Part shown: one piece after another, positions 32,849 through 42,238 of the stretch
How the letters are laid out: each line of letters opens with the position of its first letter
Numbering within the stretch: the stretch's first letter is position 1
Assembly (NCBI GenBank): GCA_903824575.1
Contig: CAIJXJ010000050.1
Span: forward strand, 29,606-93,605
Direction: 5' to 3'
Origin: an uncultured Methylobacillus sp.
GTDB lineage: Bacteria; Pseudomonadota; Gammaproteobacteria; Burkholderiales; Methylophilaceae
DNA: 64,000 bases
Translations under genes and position numbers: made by a program
Notes under the pieces: generated by a model
Told to the model about the DNA's origin: nothing
The model's database searches: none
Seen by the model: only the letters and a program-made list of their open reading frames with translations

Positions 32849-34357
32849 TCAGAAAGCCAACTGCAAGCGTCCAATCATGGTCTTCTCAGCAGGGCGATCT
32901 AGCGGACGTGCCACCGTACCACCACCGCCCCAGACGAAATCGGTTTGTTCGAAGTCCAGCGAGAATCTTGAGTAATTATTCAAATACCAGTTGAGACCTA
33001 CCCCCCAGGCCTCAGCGCTCTTTGCGGCGGCCGTTGGATTAGCCACCGGATTCAAGCCCGTCGTAAGGCCATTGGTTCCGACAAAACTCTTGCCGTCCAG
33101 ATTTATCTCGTTATATCGTGCTACGACTTCCCACGCGCCCCAGCCCTTGCCATCCGGACTGAACGGCTGCTTTGGCTTGACTCCGCCATAAGATGCCTCT
33201 TCGCCAGTTAGAACATAGGAGGCTGTCACTTGCCAGGCATCATGATTCAAGGTTTGATTATTGGTTAATCGGCTCACTTCCTGATGTTCCTCGGCATATT
33301 CTGCCATCAAACCAAATGGCCCGAAGTAGTAATACGCCTGTGGTGACCAGCGACTACGCTGGCCGTGAGCATAAGTTGCCGATCCGCTGGTGGTGGTATA
33401 GCTGAAGAAATTGTTCTGGCCGAAGGTCTTGTAGGCGGGCAGTTGCGTATTAGTCGCTGTGCCCTGCTGGTCGATGGTGGTGCCGGCCAGACCGAAGCCC
33501 AAGCCCGCCAGTAAGCTCTCTTTGCCCTTGAAAGGCTGTGCAAACAAACGTGCTGTGAATTCCTTGTTGTTATTGTTATCCAACGCGACCGATTGATCCC
33601 CCCCATCGATGACACCGTTGGAGACGCCAACAGCATAATTCAGGCGACCGTCCAGAACATCACCAAACAGCGACAAACCCACATCGCGCTGCGGCAACAG
33701 ATTGGCCGTGACGAAACTTTGCTCGAGAAATTTGCCATCCGTGTCCGACTGCAAACGTGCCAGACCAACGAAAGGCTTGAACTTGCCGGCGCGCAGTTTA
33801 AGCCAGGGCTGAAATTTGAAGTCGGCAAAGGCATCTATCACTTCCGGTGTGCCTAGTGTCGTCGAATTATTGACGGTCGTGGTGCCGGCACTCACCGTTG
33901 CCGCATTGGCTGTTGTTGTTGCAAATTCCGGTGTCAATCGGTAGTCGATCCAACCGAACAAGGTCCCTTCGATCCACGGCCTCGCCTTGCGGACGATCAG
34001 GCCACTGCTGGTTCCGATCGCACTACCGGACTCAATGTTGCGGTAATCGATTTGTGCTGTGCCATGCAGATTGATGGAATTTTTACCATCTGCGGATTGA
34101 ATGCCGAAGCCTTTTTCTCCGGCTTTTACTACAGGAGCCTCCTTGTCCACTGCCGCCACCTCCGACTTTTGCTGCAAGGCCTTCAATTCATCGGCCATCG
34201 CCTTTAGCTGCCATTGTTGTTCCTGCATGGCCTTCTGCTGTTGTTCCAGCATCTTCTGCAATTGTGTGATCCGGGCATCAGCGCCGTCATCCGCATAAGC
34301 CGAGCTTACGATCATGGCAAGCAGCAAGCCGCTTTTTAATTTCCATCCCTGTTTCAT
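32849..34357 (-). CDS. Phosphate-selective-type porin (OprO/OprP) of the mod operon
   Basis: A 502-residue outer-membrane porin. After a signal peptide (ending SSAYADD) comes a coiled coil (residues about 28-65, rich in Q and L heptads), then a beta barrel of the OprP family (GTAQIDYRNIESGS, APAFGAQG-like APEF segments, C-terminal MIGRLQLAF ending in Phe). It lies between modE and modA, so it probably passes molybdate or related oxyanions; this is inferred from context. Confidence 0.85.
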   Translation of the reverse strand: MKQGWKLKSGLLLAMIVSSAYADDGADARITQLQKMLEQQQKAMQEQQWQLKAMADELKALQQKSEVAAVDKEAPVVKAGEKGFGIQSADGKNSINLHGTAQIDYRNIESGSAIGTSSGLIVRKARPWIEGTLFGWIDYRLTPEFATTTANAATVSAGTTTVNNSTTLGTPEVIDAFADFKFQPWLKLRAGKFKPFVGLARLQSDTDGKFLEQSFVTANLLPQRDVGLSLFGDVLDGRLNYAVGVSNGVIDGGDQSVALDNNNNKEFTARLFAQPFKGKESLLAGLGFGLAGTTIDQQGTATNTQLPAYKTFGQNNFFSYTTTSGSATYAHGQRSRWSPQAYYYFGPFGLMAEYAEEHQEVSRLTNNQTLNHDAWQVTASYVLTGEEASYGGVKPKQPFSPDGKGWGAWEVVARYNEINLDGKSFVGTNGLTTGLNPVANPTAAAKSAEAWGVGLNWYLNNYSRFSLDFEQTDFVWGGGGTVARPLDRPAEKTMIGRLQLAF

Positions 34358-34427
34358 TTTAATTCCCTTATTAAAAATAGTATTCGAAATAAAGTTAAAT
34401 ATATAGCGATAGACAAATGGTACAACT

Positions 34428-35237
34428 TTAATCCGTGACGCCCAGTATCACGCTGCTGGCCTTGAACACGGCGCAGACTTCAACATCAAGTGCCAAATTC
34501 AGGCTGGTCACGCTGTCATTGGTGACGACTACGCTGATGGTATTTCCACCATCAAGCCGCATGACCACTTCGGCATTCACAGCGCCTGGCGTGATCCGGG
34601 AAATTTTTCCCACAAGCTTGTTACGGGCACTGACCTTGTCGGCAACCTCCGGTAGCGTGAGAATGATCCAACTGGCCTTGACCAGAGCCCAGGCCTCACT
34701 GCCAATCTTGAGATTCAAGCCCTCCAGGCCATCATGGGTGATGACCGAATGAATCTTATCGCCCCCGGTCAAGCTTAATTCCACCTCGACATTGACCGGA
34801 CCCAACTTGATTGCACTGACCTTGCCGAAGAACTGATTACGAGCACTGGTTTTCACGGAAAGTTTCCTGATCATCTGATACACATTATGAAAATCCTCAA
34901 TGCCTGCACTCGCGGCTTCGAGAAAATGCTTCTGTTCACGACGCAGGGCGCGATAGGTATCGACGATGCGCACCCCGGTTGCGGTGAGTTGCGTTCCCCC
35001 ACCACCCTTTCCACCAGTCATGGTCACAACCAGCGGTTCGTCAAACATGCCATTCATGGCATCTACCGCGTCCCACGCACCCTTGTAGCTCAATCCGGAC
35101 AATTTTGCCGCCTGGGTGATTGACCCGCATTCACCAACCTTCTCCAACAACGCAACACGCTTGTCGCTCAGCATATTCTGATCGTTCTGGCCCAGCCATA
35201 ACGAGCCCACAATCTTCAGTTCCGATCCGTTTGTCAT
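34428..35237 (-). CDS. modE: Molybdate-responsive regulator ModE
   Basis: A 269-residue ModE. The N-terminal winged helix has LLEKVGECGSITQAAKLSGL and SYKGAWDAVDAMN, followed by GGKGGGGTQLTATG. Two Mop domains follow (SARNQFFGKVSAIKLGPVNV and SARNKLVGKISRITPGAVNA). I use the ATG at 35237 with GGAG upstream rather than 35354, because the extra N-terminal residues are not family-like. ModE normally represses mod genes when molybdate is plentiful. Here its own promoter appears to be of the NifA/sigma-54 kind. Confidence 0.93.
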   Translation of the reverse strand: MTNGSELKIVGSLWLGQNDQNMLSDKRVALLEKVGECGSITQAAKLSGLSYKGAWDAVDAMNGMFDEPLVVTMTGGKGGGGTQLTATGVRIVDTYRALRREQKHFLEAASAGIEDFHNVYQMIRKLSVKTSARNQFFGKVSAIKLGPVNVEVELSLTGGDKIHSVITHDGLEGLNLKIGSEAWALVKASWIILTLPEVADKVSARNKLVGKISRITPGAVNAEVVMRLDGGNTISVVVTNDSVTSLNLALDVEVCAVFKASSVILGVTD

Positions 35238-35295
35238 GATTCGCTCCAGTGACTTTCGAAATAAAGACGAGTTTATATCGATTGAAAAACGACTA

Positions 35296-35398
35296 GCAAG
35301 CACCATGCCAAAAAAATAATGTAAATTATTACAATGCGTTACAACCTGCCTCAAAAAATCGTCAGGCGTTTTTTCTCATCATTGTCGTGTATGTGACA
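35296..35398 (-). promoter_or_regulatory. NifA site and sigma-54 promoter of modE operon
   Basis: On the minus strand TGGCAT-N5-TTGC occupies 35310-35296 with GG-N10-GC spacing. TGT-N10-ACA is at 35383-35398, 72 bp upstream of the -24 box. The start codon is 59 bp downstream. Both elements match consensus well, so molybdate uptake would be induced with nitrogenase. Confidence 0.85.
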
Positions 35399-35409
35399 AT
35401 TGAACCGGG

Positions 35410-35769
35410 TCAAGGCATCACTGCAAATAGATCAGGACTGGTCTTATGGTAAAACCGCAACCACATCAGCGTAGCGGGCACCAACGAGTTAACCCCGAAC
35501 CACAATGCTTCGCGCCCATCGCTTCCCGCCAGTTTTAGCTGTGTAGCCAGCAGACTCCAGCCAGCCCAGTCGATTTCGATCAACTGCTGTTTCTGTTCCT
35601 CCGGCACATTGGCTGAAGTATCAGCCATCACCTGCATCTGCCTCAACACCTCCCGCTGCGTGAGGCGACTGGAGAAAAACTCCTCAGGCCCCAGCCCCTC
35701 GGTCAGCGTCAAAACAGCAACACCGGCATCGTCGAGAATATTCAGCAGGGCCCCGCTTAAAACCGTCAT
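35410..35769 (-). CDS. Uncharacterised nif-associated protein
   Basis: A 119-residue helical protein without signal or membrane segment and without cysteines. I do not recognise a family. It contains LTEGLGPEEFFSSRLTQREVLRQM and KQQLIEIDWAGWSLL. It is the last gene of the fixA operon and overlaps its neighbour by 4 bp. The neighbour appears to be a TPR-like helper, so the two may act together. Confidence 0.65.
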   Translation of the reverse strand: MTVLSGALLNILDDAGVAVLTLTEGLGPEEFFSSRLTQREVLRQMQVMADTSANVPEEQKQQLIEIDWAGWSLLATQLKLAGSDGREALWFGVNSLVPATLMWLRFYHKTSPDLFAVMP

Positions 35770-36251
35770 GCCGCGACCCCTTCGGCATAAGCCTCAATCA
35801 CCGAGGCACCGACAGAATCCTGCGGGTCGATCTCACGCAATTTTTCGAGTAGTTGGAGACAATCCTGCGTGCGCAACTGTCGCAATCGAATGAAGGCCAG
35901 CGCCTTCAAGCTAAAAAGGTAAAAATGCTGAGGCGAATGATCCTCGGACCAGTCGCAGCTATTGACATCCATCATGCGCCAATCGGACGGAAGCCCTGCC
36001 AGGCGGGCGGCGGCGTCAAGTGCTAGACAGGCGGCACGCTCAGCGTCGCCTAAGCGCTTGTGATTGAAGTAGAGTTTATACAGCGTGAAATACACATGCA
36101 GGCAGTCAGGATCGGCAACCTGCGCCCGCAACAACAGTGCTTCGGCCTCGCGCCAATCGTGGGCTTCCGATGCCGCTGCAAGGTAGCCTGCCACACGCGG
36201 CGGCAAGTCATCATTGGCAACGATACCAGACCAGTATTGCTTACCAGACAC
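35766..36251 (-). CDS. TPR-like nif-associated protein
   Basis: A 161-residue all-helical protein with TPR-like repeats (WREAEALLLRAQVADPDCLHV, YFTLYKLYFNHKRLGDAERA, FSLKALAFIRLRQLRTQDCLQL). No enzyme motif is seen. The start overlaps the end of the FeSI-type ferredoxin gene by 11 bp. It may be an assembly or interaction helper for the electron-transfer proteins of this operon. Confidence 0.65.
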   Translation of the reverse strand: MSGKQYWSGIVANDDLPPRVAGYLAAASEAHDWREAEALLLRAQVADPDCLHVYFTLYKLYFNHKRLGDAERAACLALDAAARLAGLPSDWRMMDVNSCDWSEDHSPQHFYLFSLKALAFIRLRQLRTQDCLQLLEKLREIDPQDSVGASVIEAYAEGVAA

Positions 36252-36564
36252 CGTCCGGTGCTTTCAACCTCTCGACTACTTGATTTCCCAGCAAATGCTC
36301 ATCGATAATCGCAGTCACGTCAGTAGGGGAAACGCCGCTGTATAGAACACCCTCGGGATAAACCAGCACGTTAGGGCCACTGTCACAAGGCCCTAAGCAA
36401 CCGGCATATGTCACAGAAAATTGGTCGAACAGATTGCGTGCCTGCATCTGCTGCCAGAAGGTCTGCAGCACCTCACTGCCGCCCTTGGCCTGACAGGAGC
36501 CGCGGGGGTGTCCGGCGGGGCGGGACTGGGTACAGACAAACACGTGCTTGGTGGGTTTTGGCAT
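36241..36564 (-). CDS. Thioredoxin-fold [2Fe-2S] ferredoxin, Shethna protein I (FeSI) type
   Basis: A 107-residue protein with HVFVCTQSRPAGHPRGSCQA at the start and AGCLGPCDSGPNVLVYPEGV in the middle: C-x12-C and C-x3-C hold the cluster. This is the pattern of the Clostridium pasteurianum 2Fe ferredoxin and Azotobacter FeSI, which contact the MoFe protein. It sits in the fixABCX operon after two other ferredoxins. Confidence 0.88.
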   Translation of the reverse strand: MPKPTKHVFVCTQSRPAGHPRGSCQAKGGSEVLQTFWQQMQARNLFDQFSVTYAGCLGPCDSGPNVLVYPEGVLYSGVSPTDVTAIIDEHLLGNQVVERLKAPDGVW

Positions 36565-36584
36565 GAAAAGCTCCTGAGAGTGGA

Positions 36585-36869
36585 TTAGGCCGGTTTTAGT
36601 GTCACGTCACCCTGCACCATGGCTTGGCAGGCTAACCGGCAACCGGGCTTGGCAAATTTCTGTTTCAACAATTCGATTTCAAGAGCCGATGGCGTGGACA
36701 AATTATCGACGCCTTGCAGCACCTCGACCAGACACTCGCCACAGTCATTTTCCTTGCAACCAAAGGGGATGCTGGCACCGACCTTTTCCGCCACTTCGAC
36801 GATGCGCGTACCACGTGGCACACTCACGGTAGCGCCAATGTCGGCAAAAGTAATATTGTATTTGGACAT
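36585..36869 (-). CDS. [2Fe-2S] ferredoxin (first of a tandem pair downstream of flavodiiron gene)
   Basis: A 94-residue ferredoxin with GCKENDCGECLVEV (C-x4-C-x2-C) and CRLACQAMVQGD. It is a shortened paralogue of the next gene: both begin with VTFSDV or ITFADI, then TV.VP.GTRI.E..E.VG. Ten base pairs separate the genes, so they arose by tandem duplication. The spacing between the third and fourth cysteines is short here. Confidence 0.88.
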   Translation of the reverse strand: MSKYNITFADIGATVSVPRGTRIVEVAEKVGASIPFGCKENDCGECLVEVLQGVDNLSTPSALEIELLKQKFAKPGCRLACQAMVQGDVTLKPA

Positions 36870-36878
36870 GATTCCTCC

Positions 36879-37238
36879 TTATAAGGGTGCGACGATCACG
36901 TCACCAAAAACCTGGGTCTGGCAGGCGAGACGACAGTGCTTGCCGATGAAATTCTCCCGCTGCATTCTGGCCTGCAGCTTATCCAGATCGCCGATGGCGC
37001 GCCAGCCATCCATGATTTCCTGAAAATGGGCACGCAACACCGTTTTTTCTTGATCCGACAACTCAGACAGGTTTTCGCGGCCTTTGATGACCTCGAACAG
37101 ACATACCCCGCAATCGCCTTCGCGGCAGTTATAGGCAATATAGGAACCGACCGCCTCCGACAGTTCAATGATACGGGTGCCTACCGGGACGTTGACCGTC
37201 ACGTTGACATCTGAAAAAGTGACTTTTGCTTTAGCCAT
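36879..37238 (-). CDS. [2Fe-2S] ferredoxin with extended helical insert
   Basis: A 119-residue ferredoxin with CREGDCGVCLFEV and CRLACQTQVFGD. Compared with its neighbour it has an additional helical insertion (about residues 65-95) between the cysteine groups, similar in position to the insertion of FeSII proteins. It follows the flavodiiron gene by 4 bp. It may link the flavodiiron protein or FixABCX to nitrogenase. Confidence 0.88.
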   Translation of the reverse strand: MAKAKVTFSDVNVTVNVPVGTRIIELSEAVGSYIAYNCREGDCGVCLFEVIKGRENLSELSDQEKTVLRAHFQEIMDGWRAIGDLDKLQARMQRENFIGKHCRLACQTQVFGDVIVAPL

Positions 37239-37242
37239 GGGC

Positions 37243-38538
37243 TTATTCCCTAGTTAAGGTTGCATTCGATTCGACTTCCGGTTGCCTGGACGCTAGCAGA
37301 TCTGCCATGTCAATGACGCGCGGCGCGTTGCTACCCGTCAGGTGCTCGCCGACGGTACGACCGTGCTGGACGCACAATTCCAGTTCCTCTGCCGACGGAA
37401 TCAGCTTGACACGAACACCGTCCAGCGGCACCCGCATCTTCAGTCCGCGCATCCTGCCCTCCAGCATCTGCACCGCCTCGCCAGACCAGCCGTAAGAGCC
37501 AAACGCACCGGCCAACTTGCCACGCACGTTGACCATGGAAAACGCAGACAAGAGATCCCACAACGGTTTAGCCGCGTCACCATTGATGGTGGGCGAACCA
37601 ATCAGGATGCCATCGGCATCTTCCACCAGATCAATGAACAAGTCGGCATCTCCGCCTTCCATGTCATACAACGACACCCGCACTCCGGCCACCTGTTCGG
37701 CGCCGTCACGAATAGCTTGTGCCATGCGCGTGGTACTGCCATAGGCGCTGATATAGAAAATGATCAGTGTCTTCTCGCCCGCATTCAATTCCTTGTGCAG
37801 GCGCTGCCCGCTCAGTTCGCGGTAACGCTGCAGATAGCGTGTCGGCTGATCACGCAATATCGGGCCATGGGTGGGGGCAATCATGTTGATCGGGAGAGGA
37901 TCGATCAGCGTCAGCGCCTTCATCACATGCTCACGAAATGGCCTCATGATACGGGCGTAGTAATATTCAAAAGCAAAACGGAAGTCGCCCACCTTGTCGT
38001 TGAACAATCGTTCATCGCAAAAATGGCAGCCGAACACATCGCCGGAAAACAGGATGCATTCCTCTTCCAGGTAGGTGCATTGCGTATCCGGCCAGTGCAA
38101 ATAAGGCGTGTGCAGAAAACGTAAGTTGCGGTCACCCAAGCTCACGTTGTCGCCAGTGCTGACGGCAGTAAAATCCAGATCACGCCGATTGAGCAGTGCT
38201 TTCAACATCAACTGTGCCGATTGTGAGATATAGAGCCGCGCCTGCGGTGCCCGCCGCATCAGTTCCGGCAGGGCCCCAGTGTGATCCGGCTCCAGGTGAT
38301 TGAGCACGATAGTCGTGATCTCTGCATAAGTGCATACCGCTTCCAGTCGCGCGAAGAACTGATCCGCACACTCTGCCTTGACCGTATCGATGACCGCCAC
38401 GCCCTCGCTGCCACGCACCAAATAGGCGTTGTAGGTGGTGCCATTGGGCGTCTTCAGGATCACGTCGAAGCTGCGCATGTCAGGATCGAACGCGCCAATC
38501 CATTGCACCCGCTCCGACAGCCATACCGGCTTATTCAT
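37243..38538 (-). CDS. A-type flavodiiron protein (FprA family)
   Basis: A 431-residue protein. Residues 1-250 are a metallo-beta-lactamase-like di-iron domain with HLEPDHTG, a distal FSGDVFGCHFCDE and MIAPTHGPI as iron ligands. Residues about 255-400 are a flavodoxin domain with YGSTTRMAQAIRDG and GSPTINGDAAKPLW. Such enzymes reduce O2 to water or NO to N2O. In a nif operon, oxygen removal or a flavodoxin-like electron role is plausible. It is followed by two ferredoxins. Confidence 0.9.
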   Translation of the reverse strand: MNKPVWLSERVQWIGAFDPDMRSFDVILKTPNGTTYNAYLVRGSEGVAVIDTVKAECADQFFARLEAVCTYAEITTIVLNHLEPDHTGALPELMRRAPQARLYISQSAQLMLKALLNRRDLDFTAVSTGDNVSLGDRNLRFLHTPYLHWPDTQCTYLEEECILFSGDVFGCHFCDERLFNDKVGDFRFAFEYYYARIMRPFREHVMKALTLIDPLPINMIAPTHGPILRDQPTRYLQRYRELSGQRLHKELNAGEKTLIIFYISAYGSTTRMAQAIRDGAEQVAGVRVSLYDMEGGDADLFIDLVEDADGILIGSPTINGDAAKPLWDLLSAFSMVNVRGKLAGAFGSYGWSGEAVQMLEGRMRGLKMRVPLDGVRVKLIPSAEELELCVQHGRTVGEHLTGSNAPRVIDMADLLASRQPEVESNATLTRE

Positions 38539-38553
38539 GTTGCGCCTGCTCGC

Positions 38554-38850
38554 TCAACCAAACTTGAACAAAATGCCATAGCCGCCTCTGGGGTATTCCC
38601 AGGCCACATTGCGGTGATCATCGCAGATGATGCGACAGGTGCCACATTCCAGACAGCCATCGCTGATCACTGTCACCTGGCCGTTACCTTCCAGGGTCCA
38701 GCATCCAGCCGGGCAGCACACGACACAGGCACGGTTCTCGCAACCACTCCGGCACTTGTCTTCATCGATGATGCTGATATGCGGACGACCAGAATCTACC
38801 TTGTAACGATTCTGGAACAGTTTTTCCTCGACCTTGACCACGATACTCAT
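38554..38850 (-). CDS. fixX: FixX ferredoxin-like protein
   Basis: A 98-residue iron-sulphur protein, with CRSGCENRACVVCCPAGCW and CLECGTCRIICDD, the last matching the 4Fe-4S motif of ETF-QO-type ferredoxins. I use the ATG at 38850 that overlaps the fixC stop. It works with FixC to pass electrons to quinone in the electron-bifurcating FixABCX complex. Confidence 0.95.
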   Translation of the reverse strand: MSIVVKVEEKLFQNRYKVDSGRPHISIIDEDKCRSGCENRACVVCCPAGCWTLEGNGQVTVISDGCLECGTCRIICDDHRNVAWEYPRGGYGILFKFG

Positions 38851-40151
38851 TCGAATGCCCTCCATAACTTGAACGTGTCTCCCAGCATGCCGAACAGGGA
38901 CCGGCGCTTGCGGAAACTGCTGCGGATTTCACGTTCCTTGGTTTTCTTGTCCACGCCATCCACCGTGAGCATGGTGCGTGCGGCCTTGGAAAGAAGTTCG
39001 GGGTAATCATTGAAGAATTGCGGATTGGTGTGGAACACGTCCGGCATGTTCTTGTATTTCTTCAGATCCTTCATCACGAAACTCTCGTCCAGACGTGTCT
39101 TGTAACGCTTGAGGTTGGCTGCGCTGAATTCCCGACCCTCGGCTTTAAGTTCAATCAGCGTGTCGGCTGCGTGCATGCCGGTCGTCATCGCCAGATTAGA
39201 GCCCTCACGGTGCACCGCATTGACGAACATGCCGGCGTCCCCCACGATCATCCAACCGTCACCATACAAATCAGGCACGGCATTGAAGCCACCTTCCGGA
39301 ATCAGGTGGGCCGTGTATTCCTTCATCTCGCCTCCCTGCAGCAGAGGTTTGATCGACGGATGCGCCTTCATCTGTTCCAGCAAAGCGTAAGGCGTGATCT
39401 GCTGCTGCTTGAAGTCGGAAAGCATGCAACCGACGCCGATGGTGATGGACTCACGATTGGTATAGAGGAAACCGGTTCCCATCATGCCTTGGGTAATTTT
39501 TCCCACCATCTCAATGACCACACCCTCGTCACCCGTCACGTTGAAGCGTTGTTCGATCAACTCCTGTGGCATGAAGTGGATTTCCTTGACCGCCAGCGCC
39601 ACGTCCTTGGGATGCAATTCCGGATGAAAGCCTGCCTTCTTTGCCAGCAGAGAATTGACACCATCTGCCAGGATCACCGCGTCGGCATAGATTTCGCCAC
39701 CCTGGCGGTCAGTCAACACGCCAATCACACGATTGCCATCGAGCAACAGCTGATCCACCGTGGTTTCACAGATCAAGAGTGCGCCAGCCTTCTGCACCCG
39801 TTCCGAAAACCACTTGTCGAACTGCGACCTGATCATGGTGTAACGGTTGTAGGGTTGCTGATTGAACACCTCGGAGCGGTAATGACTGCCGATATAGGAA
39901 TCATCGTCGAGCACCCACATGCGTTGCTCGATCACATGGCGTTCCAACGGCGCGTCATCGCGGAAGTCCGGGATCAGTTTTTCCAGTGCGTCCGAGTAGA
40001 GGATGGCGCCCTGCACATTCTTCGATCCAGGGGACTCGCCGCGCTCGATCTGCAACACCGACAGACCTGCGCTCGCCAGCTTGTAGGCTGCCGCATTGCC
40101 CGAAGGTCCGGCGCCGACAACAATGACATCAAACTTTTCCGACACGATCAA
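38847..40151 (-). CDS. fixC: FixC flavoprotein (ETF-quinone oxidoreductase-like)
   Basis: A 434-residue FAD protein with the N-terminal Rossmann motif [21 protein letters not shown], a middle [22 protein letters not shown] segment and a membrane-associated loop. The start may be TTG at 40151, overlapping the fixB stop, or GTG at 40145. Part of the bifurcating complex that uses NADH to reduce ferredoxin or flavodoxin for nitrogenase. Confidence 0.96.
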   Translation of the reverse strand: MIVSEKFDVIVVGAGPSGNAAAYKLASAGLSVLQIERGESPGSKNVQGAILYSDALEKLIPDFRDDAPLERHVIEQRMWVLDDDSYIGSHYRSEVFNQQPYNRYTMIRSQFDKWFSERVQKAGALLICETTVDQLLLDGNRVIGVLTDRQGGEIYADAVILADGVNSLLAKKAGFHPELHPKDVALAVKEIHFMPQELIEQRFNVTGDEGVVIEMVGKITQGMMGTGFLYTNRESITIGVGCMLSDFKQQQITPYALLEQMKAHPSIKPLLQGGEMKEYTAHLIPEGGFNAVPDLYGDGWMIVGDAGMFVNAVHREGSNLAMTTGMHAADTLIELKAEGREFSAANLKRYKTRLDESFVMKDLKKYKNMPDVFHTNPQFFNDYPELLSKAARTMLTVDGVDKKTKEREIRSSFRKRRSLFGMLGDTFKLWRAFE

Positions 40152-41239
40152 CCTGCCTTTCTGGCTGTTGCCAAGTGAATTCTGAAAGCATCGGTCAACG
40201 CAGGCAAAATGGTCATGGCATTGCCAACAATGCCGTAATGGGCAAAATCAAAAATCGGTGCATTCGGGTCATTGTTGATGGCAATAATGACATCCGAGGC
40301 ATCCATGCCAACCCGGTGCTGGATCGCCCCGGAAATTCCGGCTGCAATATACAGCTTTGGACGTACCGTCTTGCCCGACTGCCCGACCTGACGCTCCAGA
40401 TCGACCCATCCAGACTGAACCACCGGCCGTGTGGCTCCCACTTCAGCACCCAGCACCTTGGCCAAATCCCAAATCAACTTGAAATTTTCCGGCTTCTTCA
40501 TGCCACGACCACCGGAAACAATAATGTCGGCGAATGGCAGTTGTGGCTTGTCCTGCATTTCATCCGGGATGAATTCCAACACCTTGGTAACGATTGATGA
40601 CTCCACCATGCCCAGCGCGTCTTCCACAATGCGACCACTGCGCGCGTTATCCCGATCCGGCATGGCCATCACGCGCGGCCGGATGGTGGCCATCTGAGGA
40701 CGGTAATTAAGGGTCTGAATAGTGCACAACAGACTACCGCCGAAAGTGGGGCGCGTCGCCAACAGGCTACGCCCTTCCATGTCCATATTGAGCTCGGTAC
40801 AATCCGCCGTCAGTCCGGTCTTGAGCGTAGTCGCCACACTGCCAGCCAAGTCCCGCCCCAATGTGGTCGCCCCCAGCAGCAGAATTTCCGGCTGATACTT
40901 GTTGACCAGATCCGTCATGCCACGGGTATAGGGTTCGTTCCTATAGTCGGTGAGCAGGGGATCTTCCATCAGATAGCACAGATCGGCACCATGGAAAAAG
41001 GCCTCGCGGCAGAAACTGCGGGTGGTCTCGCCCGGTGGCCCCATCACCACCCCGGCCAGTTCCACGCCAAGACTGTCGGCCAACTTGCGGCCCTCGCCCA
41101 GAAGTTCCAGCGAAACCGAATGGATCGTGCCACGCTCGTGTTCAATGAATACCCAGATACCTTTGTAAGCCTTGAGCCTGTCGTCCAGCTCGAAACGCTT
41201 CTTGCCAGCGGGTTTTTTAGTTTCGGTAGCTTCACTCAT
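40148..41239 (-). CDS. fixB: FixB, electron-transfer flavoprotein alpha subunit
   Basis: A protein of about 363 residues. It starts with a linker rich in charged residues ([17 protein letters not shown]) and shows the ETF alpha FAD site near [33 protein letters not shown] and [17 protein letters not shown] use the ATG at 41239; the longer frame from 41308 would overlap fixA by 50 bp. Confidence 0.95.
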   Translation of the reverse strand: MSEATETKKPAGKKRFELDDRLKAYKGIWVFIEHERGTIHSVSLELLGEGRKLADSLGVELAGVVMGPPGETTRSFCREAFFHGADLCYLMEDPLLTDYRNEPYTRGMTDLVNKYQPEILLLGATTLGRDLAGSVATTLKTGLTADCTELNMDMEGRSLLATRPTFGGSLLCTIQTLNYRPQMATIRPRVMAMPDRDNARSGRIVEDALGMVESSIVTKVLEFIPDEMQDKPQLPFADIIVSGGRGMKKPENFKLIWDLAKVLGAEVGATRPVVQSGWVDLERQVGQSGKTVRPKLYIAAGISGAIQHRVGMDASDVIIAINNDPNAPIFDFAHYGIVGNAMTILPALTDAFRIHLATARKAG

Positions 41240-41258
41240 GGATTTAGCCTTTTCTGGT

Positions 41259-42104
41259 TCATGCTGCACGCTTGGCGATTTCTTTTTCCAGCTTGGGATG
41301 CTTAGCAAACATCTTGGCCAGCAAAGTCACGCTCAAGTCCTTGGGATCATCGCTTTCGCACTGGATGATCTCAGCCTTGACTGCACGCGGCGTCGGCGCG
41401 AACACCTTGGAAACTACGGTAGGCGAACCCTTTAGTCCGGTCTTGGTCGGGTCCTCGATGCCGGCCAGTTCCTTGTTCCACACCTTCACCGGGTAGCGGG
41501 ACGCGCGAAACATGTTGGCCATAGTGGCGAAACGCATTTCATTGCTGCCTTCCAGCACCGTGATCAGGCTGGGAATACTGGTTTTGAGCACCTGAACGCC
41601 ACCTTCGGAACGTCGTTCGACGATGATTTCCTTGTGATCGATGTCGAGTGAACGCACTTTGGACACATAGGTCAGCAATTGCATGTCCAGCCGCTTGGCG
41701 ATGCCGGGACCAACTTGGGCGGTGTCGCCGTCAATAGTCTGCTTGCCAGTAAATACCAGATCGACCGGCATATCCTTGTGAATCTGGCCAATGGCGGACG
41801 CCAGCGCGTAACTGGTCGCCAGCGTATCGGAACCGGCGAAGACGCGGTCAGTCACCAGCACAGCATCGTCAGCCCCGTAGGAAATGGCCTTGCGCAAGGC
41901 GGCTTCCGCCATCGGCGGCCCCATGGTCAACACTGTCACCCGGCCACCGTACTGATCCTTGAGTCGCAACGCTTCTTCCAACGCGAACAAGTCATAAGGA
42001 TTGACGATGGCGGGCACGCCCTGGCGCATGATGGTATTGGTCACCGGATGCACACGAATTTGCGCACTATCCGGCACTTGCTTGATGCAGACGACGATAT
42101 GCAT
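41259..42104 (-). CDS. fixA: FixA, electron-transfer flavoprotein beta subunit
   Basis: A 281-residue ETF beta subunit: [40 protein letters not shown] and [17 protein letters not shown] are family signatures. The site of the bifurcating FAD is shared with FixB. It is the first gene of the operon running to 35410 and has a NifA-dependent promoter. Confidence 0.96.
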   Translation of the reverse strand: MHIVVCIKQVPDSAQIRVHPVTNTIMRQGVPAIVNPYDLFALEEALRLKDQYGGRVTVLTMGPPMAEAALRKAISYGADDAVLVTDRVFAGSDTLATSYALASAIGQIHKDMPVDLVFTGKQTIDGDTAQVGPGIAKRLDMQLLTYVSKVRSLDIDHKEIIVERRSEGGVQVLKTSIPSLITVLEGSNEMRFATMANMFRASRYPVKVWNKELAGIEDPTKTGLKGSPTVVSKVFAPTPRAVKAEIIQCESDDPKDLSVTLLAKMFAKHPKLEKEIAKRAA

Positions 42105-42138
42105 GTCTTACTCCGTGGATTGCCTTAAGCTGACTACA

Positions 42139-42237
42139 GCAACCTCTATGCCACCCTGAAAATTTCTATACTTTTATAACAATTTCAATAACTTAGTAAC
42201 AAGTACCGGGGGTGCCGGATTTGTCGCAAACACGACA
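42139..42237 (-). promoter_or_regulatory. NifA site and sigma-54 promoter of fixA operon
   Basis: Minus strand TGGCAT-N5-TTGC occupies 42153-42139; TGT-N10-ACA lies at 42222-42237, 68 bp upstream and directly after the nifW stop. The start codon of fixA is 35 bp from the -12 box. Confidence 0.88.
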
Positions 42238-42238
42238 A

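Noticed and set aside
36585..37238. Tandem ferredoxins as a single gene broken by frameshift
   Set aside because: Each has its own start, ribosome site and full set of four cysteines, so they are two genes from a duplication.
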